Part shown: piece by piece, positions 1 to 12,485 of the stretch
Position numbering within the stretch: position 1 is the stretch's first letter
Layout: every line of letters starts with the position of its first letter
Assembly (NCBI RefSeq): GCF_024679245.1
Contig: NC_090173.1
Coordinates: 9,021,428 to 9,085,427 of the forward strand
DNA: 64,000 nt
Direction: 5' to 3'
Source of the DNA: Pseudorasbora parva
Taxonomy: Eukaryota > Chordata > Actinopteri > Cypriniformes > Gobionidae
Made by a program: the position numbers and the translations under genes
The notes under the pieces: generated by a model
Told to the model about the DNA's origin: nothing
What the model saw: the letters and a program-made list of their open reading frames with translations, nothing else
The model's database searches: none

Positions 1-229
1 TGTCAAACCTTAAATAAACCTAAACAAAAAATGTTTTCAAGTTAATCTGCTAATTTAAGGTTTTAATGCGTTATTTTATAAAGCTGAGCTGCTCTGTCTA
101 TAAATTTACTTTTAAAATATAGGTTTTCCATTAAAAATAACGAAGAAAATATTTATAAAAATGAAGTAAGGACATATTAAAAAACAAATGTTTGCATATT
201 AACCATATTAATCTTTATTTTTACAGAAC

Positions 230-1245
230 CGCTCACAACTTCAACCTCTAAAAAATGAAGTAGTCAAAAAATTGGAAACATTTACAGACAAATGTACAAA
301 ATATAGCACTGTAAAAAAAAATGTTGATTTAATTTAAAAAAGTAAGTCTTAAAATTTTTGAGTTTATTGAAATAAAAAAATTGAGTTGATACAATGAAAG
401 AAATTTGTTTATTAAATAGAAACTCTAAATATTATTGTCTCTGAAACACATTAAAAATTTTAATAAATCATGAAAATAGCACAATTTGGCATGTTTCACT
501 GCGTCATCAGAAATAAAACACACACAATTACCCAATATGCTTAAAGGTTGTCAAATCTCAAAAAATGTTCATTGTATTAACTCAAAATTTTAATTTCAAT
601 TGAACTCAAAATTTTAAAGCAACTTTTTTCTAAATATTTTTTTCCAGAACACATTTAATCAAAGGAACCTGCACATTTACAGTATTAGTTATTGCACATA
701 ACACATTATATGTCAAGTTACATGAATTATAGGATGTATAAAAACAAAAAAAGGCCAAAAATATGTACAATGTAAAAAAATATTTAGAAAAAAAGTTACC
801 TGGTGGCCTTAACATTTTGAGTTAATACAATGAACATTTTTTGAGATTCGACAACCTTTATTAAAATATTATTAAAAGATTTTGTAAGCATATTGGGTAA
901 GTGTGTATGTTTTATTTCTGATGATGCAGTGAAACATGCCAAATAGTGCTTTATTCCTGATTTATCCATGTTTTTATGTGGTTCAGATACAATAATATTT
1001 TGAGTTTCTATTTATTAAACAAATTTCCTTCATTGTATCAACTCAAATTTTTAATTTAAATAAACTCAAAATTTTAAGGCAACCAGGTTACTTACTTTTT
1101 TAAGTTTAACCAACAAAAACATTTTACAGTGTGTTCTGGGCTATATTGTGTAAATTTGTCTGTAAATGTTGCTAATTTTTAGTAGGACTACTTAATTTTT
1201 TTAAGTTAAACCAACACTTTTTTTTTTTTTACAGTGTATTTGTTT
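230..1245. mobile_element. Large foldback (palindromic) AT-rich MITE
   Basis: The left half is the inverted complement of the right half, centred near 718. For example CACTGTAAAAA near 304 pairs with TTTTACAGTG near 1130, and ACATTTACAGACAAAT near 279 pairs with ATTTGTCTGTAAATGT near 1155. Internal parts resemble the MITE at 9222-9619 (TATTAACTCAAAATTTTAA-type stretches). No coding potential. The ends are not sharply defined. Confidence 0.6.
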
Positions 1246-1716
1246 CCAAAGAGAGAGTTTTACCATTAGATAATGCAGCAATCACATAGGATCATGGCCA
1301 CAGTTTCTCCCTGAAGTCAACAATCTGAGGGAAGCTGATTTCTGATTGGCTTTGGAGGACTCAATCTGCAAGTTAAAGATGAAAATGATGTTAACACACA
1401 CAGAAAAGGACACAAACAGAAAGAGGAGTGTAAACAACTTCACCAGATATAACAAAGCGGTCACTTTTTGGAGTCGGCCGGAGACAGACATGGCTGTTAT
1501 CTTCACCTTTGAGCGAAAACATGGTGGAACAGTGAGCTCCAGTCTGCAGAGGATCAGATTATGCCACCGCTAGAGACACGCAAGACAAACATCTTGATTG
1601 TCAAAAACTCAAACACGCATTGTTTTGAAAAGCATCTCAAGGAAAAACTCTATCATTTGTCCTCTTACTTTGGGGTTAAGTATATGAACAAACCATAAAA
1701 ATATATATATATATAT
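1246..1716. other. Intergenic, nothing recognised
   Basis: No supported gene. Two short open frames cover 1282-1573 on opposite strands without a recognisable domain. A short AT run lies near 1700. Confidence 0.4.
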
Positions 1717-2708
1717 CATTCTGTCCTAGTTTCTGTTTAGTTATTGAAGTTAAAAAACATGCAGTTTTGTCATAAATAAAGGAGAATATCTTATCCTACA
1801 TATGCGGCCTTTGAATATTGTGTTGGACAAAGGTTGAGAACCACAGCTAACAGTGAAAATTCATGCTGTTTTTGTCTCACGTAGATGAATGGTGGAAAAT
1901 GTACTTGAAGAAAAAGGACAAATATGATGCAGGAGGTTTAAAGCGGCTGCATATATGGGAACAAAACCAAACAATTAACCCTAAGAAAATTCGAACTAAA
2001 GGTTTCTCAGCTGTTAGTTTGTAGTATTGGGTGTCCTTAATAACATACTGAAAGTTGACCAAAATCTGACCACTAGAAAGGTGTAATTTTCAAGATGGCG
2101 TCCGAGATGCGCAGGAAGGCCTTAAAATATCCGAACTCCGTCATTATTTGACCTAGCCAAGTAATCTCGATGTCTAAACCTCATGTTTTCTGGATCTATG
2201 AACCCATTAGACTTGTCTAAATTGCACTGACATGATTATACTCATGGAATACATGATTCTGTCAGATAACTTCTACTCAGTACCTGTTTTTGGACACATA
2301 CCCTTTTGTTGCTAAAACACAGACTTGACTTTCAAAGTAAAAGTTATTCCACCGACTCACTGCAAAAAAACGCTTTTCTTACTCAGTATTTGTGTCTTGT
2401 TTCTAGTCCAAACATCAAATAATTCTTAAAACAAGAAGTATTTACTAGACAAGCAAAAGTAATTGTCTTGTTTTTGGGAAAATAACTCTTTTTTTTTGCT
2501 TAAAATAAGATAAATAATCTGCCATTTTTCTCACCCCACTGGCAGATTATTTATCTTATTTTAAGCAAAAACTCTCTTAATTTGAGATATTTTTTCCCAA
2601 AACAAGGCAATAATTTGTACTTGTCTAGTAAATGTTTCTAAATGTAAGAATCTTTAGAAATTTTGACTAGAAACAAGACAAAAATACTAAGTAAGAAAAG
2701 CATTTTGT
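1717..2708. repeat. Duplicated block, copy A (uninterrupted)
   Basis: From CATTCTGTCCTAGTTTCTG onward this block is near-identical to 8509-9935. It ends in a foldback MITE (2357-2708, CACTGCAAAAAA... arms around a central LTGGCAGATTATTT-like palindrome in DNA form CTGGCAGATTATTTATC). It retains the empty target GTATTTACTAGACAAG near 2444 that is filled by a MITE in the second copy. Confidence 0.8.
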
Positions 2709-3562
2709 GTGCTCAGTAACACATTTGTGTGTTGATCTTGATGTTTGTTTTGGATCGTTGTCCTGATGGGAGATCCAACCACGGCCCATTATAAGATTTC
2801 TAGCAGAATCCATCAGGTTTTGATTTTTTTTTATCTTTTGGTATTTGCTAGAATCCATGTTACCATCTATCTGAACAAGATGTCCAGGACCTCCAGCAAA
2901 AAAATAGGCCCTCAACATTAAAGAGGTACTTCTGCGCTGGGAAGATGAATCTGTATTTAAACTGGGTCATTAATGTAGTAGAAATGTGAAATTATTTTTG
3001 AATTTGGTGCCTTCTAGACTGAGAAAAGACAGAAAATGTATTTATGTCTCATGGGGATGAAAGACTACAATTCCCAGAATGCTCCGCTGCCATTCCCAAA
3101 AGCCACTGCTACTGGATTACTGTGACTGAGTTAGAGAAGACATTACAATTAAATACTGAACGTGTCTGTTCAATATAATGCTCTAGTCGCCGTGTGAGTT
3201 TCACAGCAGACTCAGATTACATTTAACGTCATAAATGAGCTGATGAGCTCTCGTGATGAGAGCTGAGGTAATCGCGACTACACTCGCGGCATACATTCAC
3301 AACGCAAGTTCAGTCTGGTGCGTTTCAGTTCATGCCTTTGCAACCCTAACTTTCATAGAAATTAATTTGAGAAGTTAAAACACTTACATTGCTCAGCATC
3401 CGTTTAAATGAGTGCCTGCAGCCTCAAGCTGAGCTGTGAGTGTGATCTCCATCCCCATCCTCGGGTTCAAAACATGAGGAAATGGCTCCCTCTGCTGGCT
3501 GTAGTCTTTAGCCTTTGGCCTCCAAAAACGACGCAAAAATCGTCAATCGTCGTGTTACGACA
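2709..3562. other. Spacer, nothing coding
   Basis: No supported gene or RNA. Near 2720-2918 the sequence (CAGTAACACATTTGTGTG, then minus-strand QDNDPKQTS) resembles a Tc1 transposase scrap around the second catalytic Asp, too short to delimit. Confidence 0.35.
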
Positions 3563-4545
<983 letters not shown>

Positions 4546-4603
4546 GGGTCTGGCACACTGTGCGATTTTTCTAAATCCTTTGTGAATGTTGCTTGTCAGA
4601 CTG

Positions 4604-5375
<772 letters not shown>

Positions 5376-5694
5376 GAACATGATCGCCGCTGATACGCAA
5401 CATCTCAGTTGTCATTAATGTCAGACTGTACGATATCAAGGTGTGCTTAAAACGGATGAGCACAAGATAACACATCTGGAGTTTAATATCCTCAATGAAC
5501 GACGCGTTCGTGACAGTGAGCTGCATTACACACAGGACAGAAATGCTGGCTACAAAGAAATCTCTAGCTCTCATTTTGGCCATAGTTTGTCTCGAAAAAC
5601 CGAGATATTTGATGGTTGTCTTAGGAGAAGTCACACTGCAGGACTGGGCGGCAAATCTTCTGAAACTGCCAGAAATTCATCTGAGGTAAAGTTT

Positions 5695-6220
5695 TAGCCT
5701 GACAAGCCGGACCCACATCAAGATGTTTGGTCTGGAAACTCACCATTGACAGCTCAATCCGAGGGGCGGATAAACGGTTGTCTTTCAAACTCCCTCTGCA
5801 CGCGATAGGATAGCGCTACAACCAACCAGAGCAACGAAGGTGAAGCAGAGCTCGCTGACAGATTAAACATTCGCCGTATCCGGTCGGCTAAACTCCGAAC
5901 ACATCTTCCCTTTTTAAGAATGACTTCAGTGCCGTTCTTTGTTCTTTTCTCAGAGGAAAGCTTAACTCCAAGTCTTCCAGAGTCGCGGTCAAAGCTGATT
6001 CGAAAGACCGCCGCCGTTCGCCAGTTTCTGTGTTTACTAGAAGCACACAAGCGCAAACCGGCCGTCGTCATTATGGCCCCGCCCACTGAATCTATACACG
6101 ATGTGATTGGCCCGACCAGAGTTTGGCGTTTACAGCTCAGAAGGGTATTGAGAGTTGCTAGACGACACTCCTGGCAGATTAGATTTGCTGCCGCTAGGGT
6201 GCGTCTAGATTTCTAGGCTA
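5695..6220. mobile_element. MITE, 9-bp target duplication, copy 1
   Basis: Begins TAGCCTGACAAGCC and ends TTCTAGGCTA. It is flanked by identical 9-mers GTAAAGTTT at 5686-5694 and 6221-6229. Two other copies lie at 27708-28230 and 39732-40253. An open frame of about 98 codons (plus strand 5920-6216) is kept in the other copies too but has no recognised domain. Confidence 0.85.
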
Positions 6221-6284
6221 GTAAAGTTTGATCGCAGCGCTCATTAATCGGCTGCCGGTGAACATGTCAAACTAGCGATCAAAG

Positions 6285-7625
6285 CAGGGATGGAAATTCA
6301 CTTTTTTGTCCACCAGCCACAGTGGCTGGTGGATTTCAAAATCTACCAGCCACTCAATGTTTTAACCAGCCACTTTCTTGTTTATAACCGACAATGTGAA
6401 AAATAATACTACAAGCCAAGCTCTACACTACTTAAGCTGTTTATTTAATCTCAAATCTCAATGAAATACTGAATTTTTTTTCTTTCACTCTAATACACAC
6501 ACAAACCATGAACTGATATACATTTCATTAAATGAGTAGGGCTCTGTGTGCTCTTTTTTTTTTTTTTTTACCTGGATGTGGCATTTGGATGATTTGTGGT
6601 CTTTTATGGCTTCCAGTTTTAGGTTTTTAGTACCAACAATGAAACTATTAGTTTTGGCATCTTCTGAAGCGTGTTGACGACACCGAGCAGAACATTGTCA
6701 GTAGGGATGCACCAAAATAAAAATTATTGGCTGAAACCGAAACACTAAAAGAAATTTAGCCAATTATCCATTGCATTTATGGCTAATGCTATGACTGATT
6801 TATTATTTGAAACTTTAATATTAATTAATCCAATTGCAATTCCTTGATTTTTAGTAAAGTTACAATTACAAATTATGCAAATATTTATTTAGCAAATTGC
6901 AACAACCCACAGTATAAAATAAAATTCAAACTAAAATGTTTAACTCGACCTCACTCATGTGTGTATTAAAAAATAATGTACAGGTCTACTGGCCTGCAGA
7001 AAGGTACAGAAATTGAATAAAGTAATCAAATGTAAAATAACTGCATATTTAACTGTTTAAATGAAAGATTAATCCTTAATAAACTTACAAAAGCTATTCA
7101 ATCAAGAGCAGTGAGTGATGTCCTTTTGTTTGACATTAAACAGAGTAAAGGCGACTTCCCCTTTAAGACCTAATAGAGGGATATGCGTCATCTTTCACGA
7201 CTGTATAAAGTTCACTTAAGGCATATTCAGACTATGTCTGCTAGAATACTCATCAAGATGAACATGTTGGCATACTTTTTGTGTGAGTTTGTCTGTTTAA
7301 GCACAAGACTCGAAAGATAACTCAATATTTGCGCGCTGTGAGATGGGTGCGCGCTTCCGGATGACAGTGACGGACCTTCTCTCAGCGCGAGCGCGAGTTC
7401 TTATTCGCGTCTTCTGGTACTACATCCGGGTAATGACAGCGAAAACGACTGGTCAATTCGGACATACGGCAGCGCTCGCATGCACTGAACACAGTTTATA
7501 AAGAGGGGAAACAGTATGCTATTTTTATTTACCCGCCACGGTGGCCGGTAGGTGAAGCGAGTTTACCCGCCACAACTCAAAATCACCCGCATTTGGCTGG
7601 TGGCGGGTGCTAATTTCCATCCCTG
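6285..7625. mobile_element. Non-autonomous hAT element
   Basis: Ends CAGGGATGGAAATTCAC and CTAATTTCCATCCCTG are inverted. The 8-mer GATCAAAG flanks both sides (6277-6284, 7626-7633), which is the hAT signature. Subterminal CCAGCCAC/GGCTGGTGG motifs occur at both ends. 1341 bp, no transposase frame. Confidence 0.87.
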
Positions 7626-7740
7626 GATCAAAGACGTCAGATTTTAGCCTAGGATCAGAGGAATCTTTTAGGATTTGCTAAATTTATCTCAGACGGCCAA
7701 ATCGTGGCCAAAATCACACAGTGTGCACCCGGCTTTACTC

Positions 7741-8508
7741 TGCAGAAGTAACGGCGCTGGGAACACCAGATGAGATTCGTCTGATATGAGGTAAAAAATA
7801 ACACAAATACTGTTGTGCTTCTCGCAGAAAGCGATCGCTTCGTGTCTTAAGACATCAATGTGTCTTCTCGAGCCGCAGGATTTAATATGGATTCGTATGT
7901 CTGTGTGTTTTTTACTCTCATAGAAATACTCCCCATTGACATGCATTATACGAGCAACGGCTGGAGTCTCCTGAAGAAACAAACACACCACATTCTCATT
8001 TTTGGGTGAACTATCCCTTTAAGGTGAAAGAAGTTCAAAGACGAAGAGTACAATATTTGTCTTGAGTTCAGCAAAGATACTCTCGTCAAATCAGGGGAAA
8101 AGTACACCTCTATAAAGCATGTTATGTGATGAGCCCAGAGCACACCTGAGCCTTGTGGATGAACCTGACCCACATTACCCCCATGCAGAATCTGAACCAG
8201 CTGGAGCAATCACGGAGAGATATTTTAGAAAGCATGCGCTTTAATTACTTGTGCGGTAAAATGGCCTGGTCTGATGATGTTCAATTATCGCATGTCAGAT
8301 GTTCTTGTTAGTCTGGAGAGAGATGGTTTGGGACTGTGCTTGTTGGTTCTGTCTGAGTGGCTTTCTCTGCATCGATTCATTGTAAAACTACCTGGAAAAC
8401 AACACACTGTGGAGAAGGTTTTTCTACTTTCCATTGTGTCATGACTTTAAACTTATTTACTATTTCTTTAAATCTCTGGAATCTCAAAAGTGAATTGTGT
8501 TTAATTCA
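7741..8508. other. Spacer, nothing coding
   Basis: No supported gene. A TTTTTGGGTGAACTATCCCTTT stretch near 8000 is one end of the foldback family seen at 29414-30158. Confidence 0.4.
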
Positions 8509-9935
8509 CATTCTGTCCTAGTTTCTGTTTAGTTATTGAAGTTAAAAAACATGCAGTTTTGTCATAAATAAAGGAGAATATCTTATCCTACATATGCAGC
8601 CTTTGAATATTGTTGTGGACAAAGGCTGAGAACCACAGCTAACAGTGAAAATTCATGCTGTTTTTGTCTCACGTAAATTAATGGTGGAAAATGTACTTGA
8701 AGAAAAAGGACAAATATGATGCCGGAGGTTTAAAGAGGGGAACAAAACCAAACAATTAACCCTAAAAAAATTCTAACTAAAGGTTTCTCAGCTGTTAGTT
8801 TGTAGTATTGGGTGTCCTTAATAACATACTAAAAGTTGACCAAAATCTGACCACTAGAAAGGTGTAATTTTCAAGATGGCGTCCGAGATGCGCAGGAAGG
8901 CCTTAAAATATCCGAACTCCGTCATTATTTGACCTAGCCAAGTAATCTCGATGTCTAAACCTCATGTTTTCTGGATCTATGAATCCATTAGACTTGTCTA
9001 AATTGCAGTGACAGGATTATACTCATGGAATACATGATTCTGTCAGATAACTTCTACTCAGTACCTGTTTTTGGACACATACCCTTGTTTTGTTGCTAAA
9101 ACACAGACTTCACTTTCAATGTAAAAGTTATTCCACCGCAAAAAAACGCTTTTCTTACTCAGTATTTGTGTCTTGTTTCTCGTCCAAACATCAAATAATT
9201 CTTAAAACAAGAAGTATTTACTACACTGTAAAACATTTTGGTTGTTTTTTGTTGGTTTAACTTAAAAAAGTGAGTAAACTGGTTGGCTTAAAATTTTGAT
9301 TTTATTGAAATTAAAAATTTGAGTTGAGTCAATGAAGGAAATTTGTTTAATAAATAGAAACTCAAAATATTATTTTATCTGAACCACATAAAAAATGTGA
9401 TAAATCAGGAATAAAGCACTATTTGGCATGTTTCACAGCGTCATCACAAATAAAACACACACACTTACCCAATATGCTTACAAAATCTTTTAATAATATT
9501 TTAATAAAGGTTGTCGAAGCTCAAAAAATGTTCATTGTATTAACTCACAATTTTAATTCAAAATTCAAAATTTTAAGACAACCAGGTTACTTTATTTCTA
9601 AATATTTTTTTACAGTGTAGACAAGCAAAAGTAATTGTCTTCTTTTGGGAAAAAATAACTCAAAATGAAGAGAGTTTTTGCTTAAAATAAGATAAATAAT
9701 CTGTCAATGGGCTGAGAAAAATAATCTTAAAACAACATTATGTTTCTCACCCCACTGGCAGATTATTTATCTTATTTTAAGCAAAAACTCTCTTCATTTT
9801 GAGTTATTTTTTCCCAAAAGAAGACAATAATTTTTTACTTGTCTAGTAAATGTTTCTAAATGTAAGAATTTTTAGAAATTTTGACTAGAAACAAGACAAA
9901 AATACTAACTAAAAGAGCATTTTTTGCAGTGTAAC
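8509..9935. repeat. Duplicated block, copy B (carries a MITE)
   Basis: Second copy of the 1717-2708 block, same orientation and about 6.8 kb away. Small differences include a deletion of about 16 bases around 8735. It is interrupted at 9222-9619 by a TA-flanked MITE. Its terminal foldback MITE ends TTTTTTGCAGTGTA at about 9933. Confidence 0.8.
9222..9619. mobile_element. TA-target MITE with CACTGTAAAA ends
   Basis: Starts TACACTGTAAAACATTTTGG and ends ATTTTTTTACAGTGTA. The host TA at the site is duplicated when compared with the empty copy near 2449. About 394 bp, no coding capacity. TA duplication and short inverted ends point to a Tc1/mariner-type transposase acting in trans. Confidence 0.8.
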
Positions 9936-9944
9936 TTAAATTGG

Positions 9945-11565
9945 AGTTGTCTTGTTCAAAATAATAGCAGTACAATGTGACTAACCAGAATAATCAAGGT
10001 TTTTAGTATATTTTTTATTGACACGTGGCAAACAAGTTACCAGTAGGTTCAGTAGATTGTCAGAAAACAAATGAGACCCAGCATTCATGATATGCACGCT
10101 CTTAAGGCTGTGCAATTGGGCAATTAGTTGAAAGGGGTGTGTTCAAAAAAATAGCAGTGTCTACCTTTGACTGTACAAACTCAAAACTATTTTGTACAAA
10201 CATTTTTTTTTCTGGGATTTAGCAATCCTGTGAATCACTAAACTAATATTTAGTTGTATGACCACAGTTTTTTAAAACTGCTTGACATCTGTGTGGCATG
10301 GAGTCAACCAACTTGTGGCACCTCTCAGCTGTTATTCCACTCCATGATTCTTTAACAACATTCCACAATTCATTCACATTTCTTGGTTTTGCTTCAGAAA
10401 CAGCATTTTTGATATCACCCCACAAGTTCTCAATTGGATTAAGGTCTGGAGATTGGGCTGGCCACTCCATAACATTAATTTTGTTGGTTTGGAACCAAGA
10501 CTTTGCCCGTTTACTAGTGTGTTTTGGGTCATTGTCTTGTTGAAACAACCGTTTCAAGGGCATGTCCTCTTCAGCATAGGGCAACATGACCTCTTCAAGT
10601 ATTTTAACATATGCAAACTGATCCATGATCCCTGGTATGCGATAAATAGGCCCGACACCATAGTAGGAGAAACATGCCCATATCATGATGCTTGCACCTC
10701 CATGCTTCACTGTCTTCACTGTGTACTGTGGCTTGAATTCAGAGTTTGGGGGTCGTCTCACAAACTGCCTGTGGCCCTTGGACCCAAAAAGAACAATTTT
10801 ACTCTCATCAGTCCACAAAATGTTCCTCCATTTCTCTTTAGGCCAGTTGATGTGTTCTTTGGCAAATTGTAACCTCTTCTGCACATGCCTTTTTTTTAAC
10901 AGAGGGACTTTGCGGGGGATTCTTGAAAATAGATTAGCTTCACACAGACGTCTTCTAACTGTCACAGTACTTACAGGTAACTCCAGACTGTCTTTGATCA
11001 TCCTGGAGGTGATCATTGGCTGAGCCTTTGGCATTCTGGTTATTCTTCTATCCATTTTGATGGTTGTCTTCCGTTTTCTTCCACGTCTCTCTGGTTTTGC
11101 TCTCCATTTTAAGGCATTGGAGATCATTTTAGCTGAACAGCCTATCATTTTTTGCACCTCTTTATAGGTTTTCCCCTCTCTAATCAACTTTTTAATCAAA
11201 GTACGCTGTTCTTCTGAACAATGTCTTGAACGACCCATTTTCCTCAGCTTTCAAATGCATGTTCAACAAGTGTTGGCTTCATCCTTAAATAGGGGCCACC
11301 TGATTCACACCTGTTTCTTCACAAAATTGATGACCTCAGTGATTGAATGCCACACTGCTATTTTTTTGAACACACCCCTTTCAACTAATTGCCCAATTGC
11401 ACAGCCTTAAGAGCGTGCATATCATGAATGCTGGGTCTCATTTGTTTTCTGAGAATCTACTGAACCTACTGGTAACTTGTTTGCCACGTAGCAATAAAAA
11501 ATATACTAAAAACCTTGATTATTCTGGTTAGTCACATTGTACTGCTATTATTTTGAACAAGACTG
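9945..11565 (-). mobile_element. Tc1-like transposon, complete
   Basis: Inverted terminal repeats of about 210 bp: 9951-10160 and 11352-11562. The outer motif TTCAAAATAATAGCAGTAC and the inner motif TTCAAAAAAATAGCAGTGT are imperfect direct repeats within each arm, an IR/DR arrangement as in Sleeping Beauty-type elements. A TA follows the right end (11566-11567). The transposase lies between on the minus strand. Confidence 0.93.
10243..11238 (-). CDS. Tc1/mariner transposase, intact, DD34E
   Basis: 331 residues, ATG to stop with no frame break, close to the usual 340 of the family. Cut-and-paste transposase. Residues 1-110 form the paired-like DNA-binding region (two helix-turn-helix units) with basic GRKRKTT-type linker near residue 53 serving as AT-hook/nuclear signal. 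The catalytic triad is visible: Asp144 in WTDESK, Asp235 in QQDNDPKH, Glu270 in NPIENLW, with exactly 34 residues between the last two. Gly-rich [14 protein letters not shown] precedes the second Asp. The start is the first Met, [12 protein letters not shown], as in relatives. It sits centrally between the long inverted repeats. Whether it is active cannot be judged from sequence alone. Confidence 0.95.
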   Translation of the reverse strand: MGRSRHCSEEQRTLIKKLIREGKTYKEVQKMIGCSAKMISNALKWRAKPERRGRKRKTTIKMDRRITRMPKAQPMITSRMIKDSLELPVSTVTVRRRLCEANLFSRIPRKVPLLKKRHVQKRLQFAKEHINWPKEKWRNILWTDESKIVLFGSKGHRQFVRRPPNSEFKPQYTVKTVKHGGASIMIWACFSYYGVGPIYRIPGIMDQFAYVKILEEVMLPYAEEDMPLKRLFQQDNDPKHTSKRAKSWFQTNKINVMEWPAQSPDLNPIENLWGDIKNAVSEAKPRNVNELWNVVKESWSGITAERCHKLVDSMPHRCQAVLKNCGHTTKY

Positions 11566-11936
11566 TATAACTTTGATCATAAACAGCTCTGAGATAGCCT
11601 GAACAGAAGCCTGTGTGTGAACCCTCTAAAATAGTCACTCATTTCCGTTTGAATAAAGTAAAACATAAGATGTTTTTGAGCATAAATGTGGCATTATACT
11701 AAACCCAACAAAACTAAATTCACCATTTTTAGCGATTCAGAAGATGGTGGAAGAGAACACTGCCATTTGATATTGCATGCCTCATTGAAATGTTGTTGGC
11801 AGATCAGTGTATACCATTTTGCACAAACTAAATTCATCCACGACTTCTTTAAAGGGGCCATGAACTAAAAAAATCTCATTTTCCTGGAGCATTTGACAAA
11901 TTAAAGTAACCTGCATGAACGGTATGGCTCTGGAGT
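11566..11936. other. Spacer, nothing recognised
   Basis: No supported feature; only short spurious open frames. Confidence 0.4.
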
Positions 11937-12400
11937 ATGTCAAAACATATACATATCTAGGCATCTGGTTGGATTCATCCGTCGTTCATTACACACATTA
12001 GTAACCTTAGCTAGACTAGGCTTTCTTTTTCGCAATAAAGCGTCCTTTACTCATGCAACCAAATGCACCCTTGTTAAGATGACAGTTCTGCCAATTTTGG
12101 ACTATGGCGAGATTATCCTTGAATGGCACAGAAAACTTGACACTTATCCCGCCTCAGCCATCTGTTTTGCCCCTAATGCAGCCTTTCACACTCATCACTG
12201 TGACCTGTGTAAACTGGTGAAACCTTGAAGACAATCTTGGGCAAGACTCTTACCATCTGCCATCTCTCCTTCACGCCGCTCATTACAGCTATCACACAAG
12301 ATCAAGTCATTTCATTAACTTCAGTACCATCCCTACTTAAACTATCTTTGGACGTAATGCCTTGCGCTTTTACATGACTGGAACATATTCCATATTTTCA
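11937..12400 (+). pseudogene. LINE reverse-transcriptase C-terminal remnant (L2/jockey-like)
   Basis: Reads VKTYTYLGIWLDSS, then after a frame change LARLGFLFRNKASFTHATK, then TVLPILDYGEIIL, then NAAFHTHHCDLCKLV. These are the ordered segments following the YADD region in fish L2/jockey-like LINE proteins (thumb and connection). Stops and frame changes occur, so it is dead. No target duplication was located. Confidence 0.75.
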
Positions 12401-12485
12401 TAAATAACATTGTGAATGTTGCTTGCCCTATTACTACTATGAATACTATCACTACTAATATTATTAAATCCATAATATATATATA

